Shown here one piece after another: positions 9,001 through 13,153 of a DNA stretch of 13,153 nt. The DNA lies in NCBI GenBank assembly GCA_937876465.1, contig CALEHV010000010.1, forward strand, positions 1 through 13,153, written 5' to 3'. The number at the start of each line of letters is the position of its first letter. The stretch's first letter is position 1. The notes beneath the pieces were generated by a model that did no database searches, was not told the origin of the DNA, and saw only the letters and a program-made list of their open reading frames with translations. This DNA comes from an uncultured Bacillota bacterium. Lineage in GTDB: Bacteria; Bacillota_I; Bacilli_A; RFN20; CAG-826. The translations under genes and the position numbers were made by a program.

Positions 9001-9688
9001 CTTTATCTAATGTTCTTTCGAGCATTCCATCGACATTTGTAAAGAGTTTGTTGATGATGTCATCTGTTAAACCTAATGCTTTAAGTAAGACAGTTGCAGG
9101 CATCTTCTTTTGACGATCAATACGAACGTTAATGATTGTTTTGTCATCTTTTCTATCTTCAAATAAGAATTCAAGCCATGTTCCTCTTTGAGGAATTAAG
9201 TCAGAATTGTATTCTTCGTAACCTTGCTTATTAATTTCTTTATCTAAGTATGCTCCAGGAGAACGTACGATTTGTGAGACGATAACCTTTTCAGTACCGT
9301 TAACAATAAAGGTACCTGAAGGTGACATCAATGGAACATTGCCCATGAAAATTGGCTTTCCTTGAACAATACCACCGTTGTCTTTATCTTCTAATGATAA
9401 ATCGCAGTAAAGTTGAGCATCATATGTATAACCGTGTTCCTTGCATGTTAAGAAATCATGTTTTGGTTCCTTAAGTTCGAAGCCGTTGTAATGAATGACA
9501 TGCTTATTGTCCATTGTGGCAATAGGGAAAAACTCTTTCATTACTTGGTCAATACCGTGTTTAAGGAAGTCTTCATATGATTTTGTTTGAACTTCTACAA
9601 GGTCAGGGAGTTCAAAACTACCAGAGATTTTTGAGAAATCAATACGTCCACTTGGTAGAATTGGATAATTTTTGTATGTTTTACTCAT
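6014..9688 (-). CDS. rpoB: DNA-directed RNA polymerase subunit beta (RpoB)
   Basis: This is the beta subunit of RNA polymerase, 1224 aa and complete, starting behind AAGGAG (spacing about 8 nt). Family landmarks are RRVRCVGELVQTQFRIGLSK at 435-454, the rifampicin cluster at about 497-523, and RDVHPTHYGRLCPIETPEGGNIGLI at 538-562. GANMQRQA is at 677-684, MTWEGYNYEDAV at 792-803, GDKMSGRHGNKG at 951-962, and the C-terminal clamp-anchor region QPLGGKAQNGGQRFGEMEVW at 1091-1110. There is no frameshift. In the rifampicin cluster the residue equivalent to E. coli His526 is Asn516 (codon AAT at 8141-8143) and the equivalent of Asn518 is Val508. Asp506 (D516), Arg519 (R529) and Ser521 (S531) are conserved. 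The gene lies between the ybxB-like methyltransferase gene and rpoC with 17-nt gaps on each side, so all three are probably on one mRNA. The C-terminal end is acidic. Confidence 0.98.
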   Translation of the reverse strand: MSKTYKNYPILPSGRIDFSKISGSFELPDLVEVQTKSYEDFLKHGIDQVMKEFFPIATMDNKHVIHYNGFELKEPKHDFLTCKEHGYTYDAQLYCDLSLEDKDNGGIVQGKPIFMGNVPLMSPSGTFIVNGTEKVIVSQIVRSPGAYLDKEINKQGYEEYNSDLIPQRGTWLEFLFEDRKDDKTIINVRIDRQKKMPATVLLKALGLTDDIINKLFTNVDGMLERTLDKDGNKSSDIKVSLTHIFDKMKPGEPKTDDSISNFLVQKFFDYKRYDLQSVGRHKIQRKLGIYDRLPGVKIAENIIDENGEILFVKGSVLTKEDVQKLIDNEVFENSKEHTKTLRLNNEILKEAARRTAPVGKDDKVLNAKIEKTFEGKYNILKVFDKNGKTTNIIGTDLSLTNEWLTLSDVIALFSYLLNIYVGIGSYDDIDNLGNRRVRCVGELVQTQFRIGLSKLVKTVTQKMPMAFSTSALDGKTPTVKDLIVIKPLTNAIRDCFSTNQLSQVLDQVNPLSELTNKRRTSSLGQGGISRERASMAIRDVHPTHYGRLCPIETPEGGNIGLINNLACYSKINKYGFIETPYRRVVKTDKGMQITNETSYFSAENEKDLIIVQDNVVRDENGLIPLGIKVVCRQSGETIVTDSDNVQYIGVSPKQAVSVAAACIPFLQNDDAKRALMGANMQRQALPLLNPSAPYVGTGLEAKVARDSGLAVIATADGVVDYVDSRVIRVKAGKKVTTYRLRKFERSNQSTCINQKPIVNVGDEVKAGQIIADGPSMVNGDLALGQNVTVAFMTWEGYNYEDAVIMSERLVKDDVYTSIHIEEIIVDFRETKNGPEENTKKLIGVGPEQLVNLDDNGNVIVGTEVHEGDIIVGKTEPKGEKASISPEEKLIQTIFGEKSSDRKNVCKKVPAGGGGIVVDVKVYTRENGDDLPVGCFKSVHVFIAQKRKISEGDKMSGRHGNKGVISRILPVEDMPYLADGTPVDILLNPLGVPSRMNIGQVLEMHLGYACAKLGMKVATPVFDGISIEEIQDLMDKAGIAPDGKNVLYDGRTGERFDERIAVGTMYMIKLVHMVDDKLHARSCGPYSLITQQPLGGKAQNGGQRFGEMEVWALEAYGAAHTLEEILTYKSDDRVGRRKLYHAIINDSLLPDAGIPEAFKVLVKELKGLCINVTLTDKNGSVLDLDMLAKQDREEEKKIDKAINATFSENEEALHSVELDNDEFEA

Positions 9689-9705
9689 GTATGGCTCCTT
9701 TGTAA

Positions 9706-10314
9706 TTATTCGTCTTTTGTCGCTTTGAGAATGTAATATCCTTTGCTTCTCTCAAGAACTTCTACATTTCCGTAGATTTCCTCAAGATATGCTTTGACGG
9801 ATAAGGCTCCTTGTGCTTTACGCACGACGACATAGAGCGAACCGCCATCAATTAAATGAGATTTCGCACCCAAGTAGATCTGATAAGTAACTTTCTTACC
9901 ACATCTAATTGGAGGATTGCTCACAATTGAATCATATTGTCCTTCTATATTTTGATATATGTCACTTTGAAGGCAGGTGACTCGTTGGTCTAACGCGAGC
10001 GAGTGCGCATTACTCTTACAGAGTGCAAGAGCGCGCGTGTTGATATCTGAACAAGTTACAGTTAAGGATGGGGAGAAGTAAGCGAGAGTTAGACCTATCG
10101 GGCCTATTCCACATCCCATATCTAGCATCTTTCCTTTTAGAGTTAGAGGAAGCAGGGTTTCAATAAGAATCCTACTTCCTTGATCTAACTCATTCTTAGA
10201 AAAGACACCCTGGTCGGAATTAAAAGCAAACTTTACCCCATTTATTTCAAAATTAACAATCCTCGGCTTTGAAGCGAGTTTGTCATCGTTTATGTAATAA
10301 TGAGAATTTGCCAT
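9706..10314 (-). CDS. ybxB: RsmC/YbxB-type class I SAM-dependent methyltransferase
   Basis: This is a 202-aa class I (Rossmann-fold) methyltransferase. SAM-binding motif I is LDMGCGIGPIG at 64-74, the acidic end of strand 2 is SDIN at 89-92, and the motif IV NPPIR at 133-137 marks an N-methyltransferase acting on a nucleic-acid base. The segment KFAFNSDQGVFSKNELDQGS (28-47) is typical of the RsmC group, whose E. coli member methylates G1207 of 16S rRNA. The B. subtilis relative YbxB has nearly the same length and the same place between rplL and rpoB. Substrate is inferred from family; 16S rRNA is the best guess. Its start has only a weak purine-rich site (TTTGGA), suggesting low translation compared with the neighbours. 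Parts of the gene look richer in G+C than rpoB, by eye only. Confidence 0.9.
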   Translation of the reverse strand: MANSHYYINDDKLASKPRIVNFEINGVKFAFNSDQGVFSKNELDQGSRILIETLLPLTLKGKMLDMGCGIGPIGLTLAYFSPSLTVTCSDINTRALALCKSNAHSLALDQRVTCLQSDIYQNIEGQYDSIVSNPPIRCGKKVTYQIYLGAKSHLIDGGSLYVVVRKAQGALSVKAYLEEIYGNVEVLERSKGYYILKATKDE

Positions 10315-10328
10315 TTATTCCAAAGGTG

Positions 10329-10355
10329 AATTAAGTGTTAAAAAATTACTTAATT
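10329..10355 (-). repeat. AT-rich hairpin over the rplL stop codon
   Basis: Perfect 8-bp arms AATTAAGT (10329-10336) and ACTTAATT (10348-10355) surround an 11-nt loop that contains six U residues in the minus-strand transcript. The hairpin covers the end of rplL and most of the short gap before the methyltransferase gene. It lacks a downstream U-tract, so it is not a classical terminator. It could act as an mRNA end stabiliser, an attenuator or a processing site separating abundant L12 expression from rpoBC. Confidence 0.4.
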
Positions 10356-10723
10356 TCGACATCAGCGCCTGCAGCGACAAGAGCTTTCTTGTGTTCTTCT
10401 GCTTCGACTGGTGAAATTTTCTCTTTGATGTTGCATGGTGCGCCATCAACGAGTTTCTTGGCATCCATAAGACCTAAGCCTGTGATAGCTTGGACTGCTT
10501 TGATAACAGCGATCTTTTGATCACCAGCAGCTTTGAGGACTAAGTTGACTTCTGATGGGCCAGCTTTTGCGCCTTCTTCTTCTGCTGGAGCTGCAGCTGC
10601 TGCAACTGTGACAGCGGCTGTGACACCGAATTCTTCTTCGACAGCCTTAACGAGATCGTTAAGTTCGAGAACTGTCATTTCCTTTAAGGAAGCGACGATT
10701 TCTTCTTTTGTTAACTTTGCCAT
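10346..10723 (-). CDS. rplL: 50S ribosomal protein L7/L12
   Basis: This is the stalk protein of the large ribosomal subunit, which recruits and stimulates the translation GTPases; several copies bind L10. The 125-aa protein has the standard layout. An N-terminal dimerisation helix pair lies at about 1-35 (EEIVASLKEMTVLELNDLVK). A flexible Ala/Glu-rich hinge covers about 36-56. The globular C-terminal domain starts at about 57 and contains IAVIKAVQAITGLGLMDAKK (71-90) and LVDGAP (91-96). The start follows a GGAGG site within the 16-nt gap after rplJ. A Cys replaces the usual Pro/Lys after DGAP (residue 97), and the protein otherwise looks ordinary. Expression is expected to be controlled together with rplJ through the L10 leader. 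Confidence 0.97.
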   Translation of the reverse strand: MAKLTKEEIVASLKEMTVLELNDLVKAVEEEFGVTAAVTVAAAAAPAEEEGAKAGPSEVNLVLKAAGDQKIAVIKAVQAITGLGLMDAKKLVDGAPCNIKEKISPVEAEEHKKALVAAGADVEIK

Positions 10724-10739
10724 ATTAATTTCCTCCTAA

Positions 10740-11231
10740 TTAGGCATTTGCCTTATCTGCAACTGCTTTAACTGTAGCTGCAAATTGGCGTACTGGTGCT
10801 TGTAAGCACGATAAGAACATGGATATTAATCCTTCGCGGTTTGGTAACTTTGCGATTTCTTTCAATTCTTTTGCATCGACGAATTTACCTTCGACTACGC
10901 CAGCTTTGATAACGAGTTTTTCGTTGTTCTTAGCAAATTTTGCGATAGCTTTTGGCATTCCTGTAGCGTCAGAAGAGAAGACATATGCATTGCTTCCTGA
11001 GAGGTATTCGTCTAATTCTTTGACACCTACGTTATCATTTGCCTTACGGACAAGTGTGTTCTTGTAGACGTTGAATGAGGCGTTAACCGCTTTAAGAGAC
11101 TTTCTGAGTTGTGCAAGTTCAGCAACTGTTAAACCACGATATTCGACAACTGCGATTGAAGAAGCTTCTTTAATTGAGTTTTCGATTTCGCTGACAATAG
11201 CTTTCTTTGACTCGAGAGTAACTTGATTCAT
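10740..11231 (-). CDS. rplJ: 50S ribosomal protein L10
   Basis: L10 forms the base of the ribosomal stalk: it binds 23S rRNA next to L11 and carries L7/L12 dimers on its C-terminal helix. The 163-aa length is normal for the family. The N-terminal RNA-binding domain includes VVEYRGLTVAELAQLRKSLK (28-47) and FNVYKNTLVRKA (53-64). The segment LPNREGLISMFLSCLQAPVR (129-148) leads into the C-terminal helix that binds L12. The start ATG at 11231 lies behind a strong AAAGGAGG site. A recognisable L10 leader RNA sits about 40 nt upstream, so excess L10 (with L12) is expected to bind its own mRNA and reduce rplJ-rplL expression. Confidence 0.97.
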   Translation of the reverse strand: MNQVTLESKKAIVSEIENSIKEASSIAVVEYRGLTVAELAQLRKSLKAVNASFNVYKNTLVRKANDNVGVKELDEYLSGSNAYVFSSDATGMPKAIAKFAKNNEKLVIKAGVVEGKFVDAKELKEIAKLPNREGLISMFLSCLQAPVRQFAATVKAVADKANA

Positions 11232-11269
11232 TGTTCTACCTCCTTTGTAAATTGTTTTGTTTTGAGATC

Positions 11270-11338
11270 CAATATACTGGGATTTTTACCTAAGCAACAT
11301 GATTAAGCCCCTTGGCCGTTGCTGTCTTGGGTATATTG
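11270..11338 (-). ncRNA. L10 (rplJ) ribosomal protein leader RNA
   Basis: This lies in the 114-nt gap between rplA and rplJ. In the minus-strand transcript a perfect 8-bp helix, CAAUAUAC (11331-11338) with GUAUAUUG (11270-11277), closes the element. Inside, CCAAG (11326-11330) pairs with CUU(A)GG, and GCAAC (11318-11322) pairs with GUUGC (11294-11298). The asymmetric ACA bulge between these helices makes a kink-turn-like AAGACAGCAAC signature. This is the hallmark of the L10 leader family (Rfam L10_leader), which mimics the L10 site on 23S rRNA. No U-tract hairpin follows, so control may be translational rather than by termination. Confidence 0.85.
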
Positions 11339-11345
11339 TGCTCTA

Positions 11346-12029
11346 TTACATTCCTTCGAAAACGAAGCGAATGGATGGGCCCATAGTAGTATGAACTGCT
11401 GCGGACTTAATGTAGGCACCTTTAACAGCTGCTGGTCTTACTTTAACAAGTGTTGATGTAAGAGCAACTAAGTTGTCTACGAGGTCTTTATCTGAGAAGC
11501 TAACACGGCCAATTGAGAGAGCCATATTTGCGTCTTTATCTAAACGATATTCGACCTTACCTAATTTGATTTCCTTAATAGCGTTACCGATATTTGGTGT
11601 GACTGTACCTGTCTTTGGGTTTGGCATTAAGCCTTTTGGACCAAGGACACGACCCATCTTACCAAGTTCGCCCATCATTTCTGGTGTGGCTACGATAACA
11701 TCGAAATCGAACCAGTTTTCCTTTTGGATTTTTTCAAGTAATTCCTTACCTCCGGCAAAATCCGCACCGGCTGCTTTAGCTTCTTCAACTTTAGAAGTGA
11801 TTGCACAGATCTTTTTAGTCTTACCATTACCATGTGGGAGAATGAGAGTTCCTCTGATTTGTTGGTCAGCCTTTGTTGTATCAATGTTAAAGTGCATTGA
11901 GACATCGATTGTGGCATCAAACTTTACTGTTGAAGTTTTCTTGACAAGAGCAATGGCTTCTTCAAGGGAATAAACCTTTTTAGAATCGATGAGCTCTGAA
12001 GCTTTCTTATAATTTTTACTTACTTTCAT
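11346..12029 (-). CDS. rplA: 50S ribosomal protein L1
   Basis: L1 builds the mobile L1 stalk that guides deacylated tRNA out of the E site, and in bacteria it also represses its own operon. The 227-aa protein matches the usual length (about 230). It has the family signature GRVLGPKGLMPNPKTGTVT (126-144) and a conserved C-terminal block, KGAYIKSAAVHTTMGPS (203-219). It starts 5 nt after the rplK stop and has no Shine-Dalgarno sequence of its own, so it is probably translated by coupling to rplK. Control would then come through the leader upstream of rplK, where a candidate L1 site is visible. Nothing in the protein is unusual. Confidence 0.97.
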   Translation of the reverse strand: MKVSKNYKKASELIDSKKVYSLEEAIALVKKTSTVKFDATIDVSMHFNIDTTKADQQIRGTLILPHGNGKTKKICAITSKVEEAKAAGADFAGGKELLEKIQKENWFDFDVIVATPEMMGELGKMGRVLGPKGLMPNPKTGTVTPNIGNAIKEIKLGKVEYRLDKDANMALSIGRVSFSDKDLVDNLVALTSTLVKVRPAAVKGAYIKSAAVHTTMGPSIRFVFEGM

Positions 12030-12034
12030 AACTA

Positions 12035-12445
12035 TTAGTCATCGATTGAGATACCCATATTGCGGCATGAACCTGCAACAACTTTCATTGCTGCTTCGAT
12101 GTTGTCGCAATTTAAGTCAGGTAACTTGTATTCTGCGATTTCCTTGAGTTGAGCTTTGGTGATGTGGCCAACGATAACTTTTGGGTTTGCTGAGCCTTTT
12201 TTAACACCAGCAGCTTTAAGGATTAAACCTGCAACTGGGGAAGTCTTGATTACAAAGTCATGGGACTTGTCTTCATAGGCTGTAATGATAACAGGAACGA
12301 TTTGGCCTTTACGGTCAGCTGTCTTAGCGTTGAAATCAGTACAGAACTTTGGCATGACAACACCTGCTGATGCAAGCTTTGGTCCTGGTTTTGCTTCTCC
12401 GCCTGGGAGTTCCATTTTTACAACCTTGACGATTCTTTTACTCAC
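12035..12445 (-). CDS. rplK: 50S ribosomal protein L11 with shortened proline loop
   Basis: L11 binds the GTPase-associated centre of 23S rRNA and is needed for full factor function and for sensing stalled ribosomes by RelA. The 136-aa protein has a clear C-terminal RNA-binding domain: KKGSANP (82-88), EIAEYKLPDLN (102-112), and EAAMKVVAGSCRNMGI (117-132). In the N-terminal domain the usual PAPPVGPALGQAG stretch is replaced by KPGPKLASAG (19-28), four residues shorter; this segment forms the thiopeptide-binding proline helix. My recollection is that mycoplasma L11 has a similar short form. The start is GTG at 12445, 9 nt after AAGGAGG. An ATG at 12452 is out of frame and only 2 nt from the site, and would give a 4-codon peptide. 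The gene ends with two tandem stops (TAA TAG). Confidence 0.95.
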   Translation of the reverse strand: MSKRIVKVVKMELPGGEAKPGPKLASAGVVMPKFCTDFNAKTADRKGQIVPVIITAYEDKSHDFVIKTSPVAGLILKAAGVKKGSANPKVIVGHITKAQLKEIAEYKLPDLNCDNIEAAMKVVAGSCRNMGISIDD

Positions 12446-12480
12446 GTGACATTTCCTCCTTCTTTTGAAATTTGTCCGTG

Positions 12481-12519
12481 TCGTGGGATTGACGAGCTAA
12501 ATCGATTGCTCTTCCACGA
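12481..12519 (-). promoter_or_regulatory. Candidate L1 autoregulatory site in the rplK leader
   Basis: In the minus-strand transcript UCGUGG (12514-12519) pairs with CCACGA (12481-12486). Inside it GAGC (12508-12511) pairs with GCUC (12494-12497). The two helices are joined by a strongly asymmetric loop, AA on one side and GUCAAUC on the other. Two short helices around such a loop, with a GUGG-AAGAGC start, resemble the L1 binding sites in 23S rRNA and in other rplK leaders. Position ahead of rplK-rplA supports this. The predicted transcript begins at the base of the hairpin. Confidence 0.6.
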
Positions 12520-12523
12520 GACG

Positions 12524-12552
12524 ATTATACACACACGTCTACATACTCTCAT
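12524..12552 (-). promoter_or_regulatory. Promoter of the rplK operon
   Basis: On the minus strand a perfect TATAAT (12524-12529) lies 17 bp downstream of ATGAGA (12547-12552), a 4-of-6 match to the -35 consensus. The transcription start should fall near 12517, giving a leader of about 70 nt that contains the L1-type hairpin and the AAGGAGG site. It is the only strong promoter I can see for the ribosomal-protein and rpoBC genes. A second, weak pair (TTGCAT 12600-12605, TACACT 12576-12581) lies upstream. Confidence 0.75.
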
Positions 12553-12578
12553 TATGCAAACGATATGCGATTGAGAGT
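12545..12578. repeat. Inverted repeat overlapping the rplK -35 region
   Basis: Perfect 7-bp arms ACTCTCA (12545-12551) and TGAGAGT (12572-12578) are separated by 20 bp. The proximal arm overlaps the -35 hexamer, so it could be an operator for the ribosomal-protein operon. Two copies of TATGC lie 11 bp apart between the arms. Confidence 0.4.
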
Positions 12579-12587
12579 GTATCATAT

Positions 12588-12601
12588 ATGTATATATACA
12601 T
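12588..12601. repeat. 14-bp perfect palindrome
   Basis: ATGTATATATACAT is a perfect palindrome about 35 bp upstream of the rplK -35 box. In AT-rich DNA an alternating TA tract readily gives palindromes, so a binding site is possible but not established. Confidence 0.3.
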
Positions 12602-12605
12602 GCAA

Positions 12606-12640
12606 GTAGAAAATGCACACGAATAGGTGTGCAAATCTAC
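12606..12640 (-). terminator. Terminator-like hairpin after the ATPase remnant
   Basis: In the minus-strand transcript UGCACAC (12627-12633) pairs perfectly with GUGUGCA (12614-12620) around a 6-nt loop and is followed by UUUUC. Outer arms GUAGA and UCUAC (12636-12640 and 12606-12610) can extend it. It lies about 25 nt after the last stop codon of the decayed ATPase gene and would insulate the rplK promoter. The U-tract is short, so efficiency is uncertain. Confidence 0.6.
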
Positions 12641-12665
12641 AAAATATATAAATATATTTTAAATT

Positions 12666-13153
12666 TTAAGTTTTTACTCGATTTTTGAGTAAATTAGTAA
12701 CCAAGAATTTATCACCAGAAAGTAAGATGGTTTTAATGCCTAAAGTGTCAAGTTTTTTAATGAGGATTTTTGTTCTATCTCTAACGCTGTCACCAATTAA
12801 AACACAACCAATATATTGACCATTTTTAGCAACGTAAATTAATGTTCCAGGAACTTCAGTTTCTTTAACTTCAACATTATTTTTGCTAAGCAAAGCATAA
12901 TTTCCTGCAAGGATTTCTTCGCCTTTATAGATTGTTCTAATGCCTAAACCAGGAACCTTTTCATATTGTTCCTGAGCAAGCGCTAATTCTGAAATGTTTC
13001 TATGTAAACAGCCAATAAAGCGGTCATTAATTCTTCTTCTGATACTCCATTTAGGACTATATCTTTTAATTCAAAGCTACCATAGGTAAAAGTACCAGTT
13101 TTATCTAATTCGGCAAGAAGACTCCCACTTCAAGTTTACTAAGTGGTGAGATG
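12666..13153 (-). pseudogene. Decayed P-type (P1B-like) metal-transporting ATPase fragment
   Basis: The phosphorylation motif ELDKTGTFT is read at about 13091-13111, followed by GSFELKDIVLNGVSEEELM, as in heavy-metal P-type ATPases. This frame stops shortly after, and the homology continues in another frame with VPGLGIRTIYKGEEILAGNYALL. It then runs on through the ATP-domain end GTLIYVAKNGQYIG, DSVRDRTKILIKKLDTLGIK and the LLSGD hinge strand. It ends at 12666, without the GDGxND motif or the last membrane helices. There is thus at least one frameshift near 13000-13020, a shortened stretch after the DKTGT region, and a missing C-terminus. The part upstream of DKTGT also lacks the usual spacing and has an in-frame TGA. 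The intact ancestor probably exported a metal such as Zn/Cd/Cu; the ion cannot be decided. The remnant continues past the right edge. A functional short protein from 12893 to 12666 (75 aa) is unlikely. Confidence 0.75.

Noticed and set aside
11281..11287. T-run after an AT-rich inverted repeat, looking like a plus-strand terminator
   Set aside because: There is no plus-strand gene to end; the repeat is the closing helix and inner part of the L10 leader on the minus strand.
11473..11973. A 166-codon open frame on the plus strand opposite rplA
   Set aside because: It is the antisense shadow of rplA, whose L1 signature is clear; the frame has no ribosome binding site and an unlikely composition.
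12641..12665. AT-rich block that might suggest an origin or AT-rich protein-binding element
   Set aside because: There are no DnaA-box-like repeats or iterons; it is ordinary low-complexity intergenic sequence between a pseudogene and a terminator.
12666..12893. A 75-aa intact small protein starting MLSKNNVEV
   Set aside because: Its sequence is the internal ATP-binding/hinge part of a P-type ATPase, has no ribosome binding site at the Met, and homology continues upstream of it, so it is a remnant rather than a gene.
1..13153. CRISPR arrays, tRNA or rRNA genes, insertion sequences, att sites or phage-defence systems
   Set aside because: No direct repeat array, cloverleaf, transposase or defence-type domain was seen; the window is a housekeeping operon plus a secreted protease, a pseudogene and a partial exported protein.

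Overview
This window comes from a moderately AT-rich, low-GC Gram-positive-type genome (Bacillota / Mollicutes-like branch). It is almost entirely the conserved ribosomal-protein / RNA-polymerase cluster, and every real gene lies on the minus strand. Transcription therefore runs from high to low coordinates. The order is rplK - rplA - rplJ - rplL - rsmC/ybxB-like methyltransferase - rpoB - rpoC, with strong AAGGAG-type ribosome binding sites at most starts. The methyltransferase between rplL and rpoB is the arrangement known from Bacillus subtilis (ybxB). Three traits point to a lineage near the Mollicutes / Erysipelotrichia rather than to Bacillus proper: an Asn at the RpoB position equivalent to E. 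coli His526, a shortened proline loop in L11, and a long RpoC (1302 aa). That placement is inference. UGA is not read as Trp in the intact genes, and every intact gene stop that can be seen is TAA.

Layout, following transcription. At the right edge (12666-13153) is a decayed P-type metal ATPase, which keeps the DKTGT phosphorylation motif but is broken by a frameshift and an early stop; a terminator-like hairpin follows it. The gap 12446-12665 holds operator-like inverted repeats, a good sigma-A-type promoter (-35 ATGAGA, 17 bp, -10 TATAAT) and a leader hairpin that looks like an L1 autoregulatory site at the very 5' end of the predicted transcript. rplK and rplA follow, apparently translationally coupled. 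A recognisable L10 leader RNA (11270-11338) then precedes rplJ-rplL, so each ribosomal-protein pair seems to have its own feedback element. The methyltransferase, rpoB and rpoC follow with 17-31 nt gaps and no clear internal promoter. A GNRA-loop intrinsic terminator ends the operon at 2035-2067.

Downstream of rpoC is a separate unit. A promoter whose -35 touches the rpoC terminator U-tract drives a secreted, probably lipid-anchored M6-type zinc metalloprotease (218-1975). That gene ends in a second terminator with the same C(GAAA)G loop. A further promoter then drives another exported protein, of which only the signal peptide start (1-59) is in the window.

There is no intergenic stretch over 300 bases. 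I saw no tRNA, rRNA, CRISPR array, insertion sequence or obviously new multi-gene system. The points most worth a second look are the predicted target-site changes for rifamycins (RpoB) and thiopeptides (L11), the compact leader RNAs, and the pseudogene sitting where secE-nusG would usually be.
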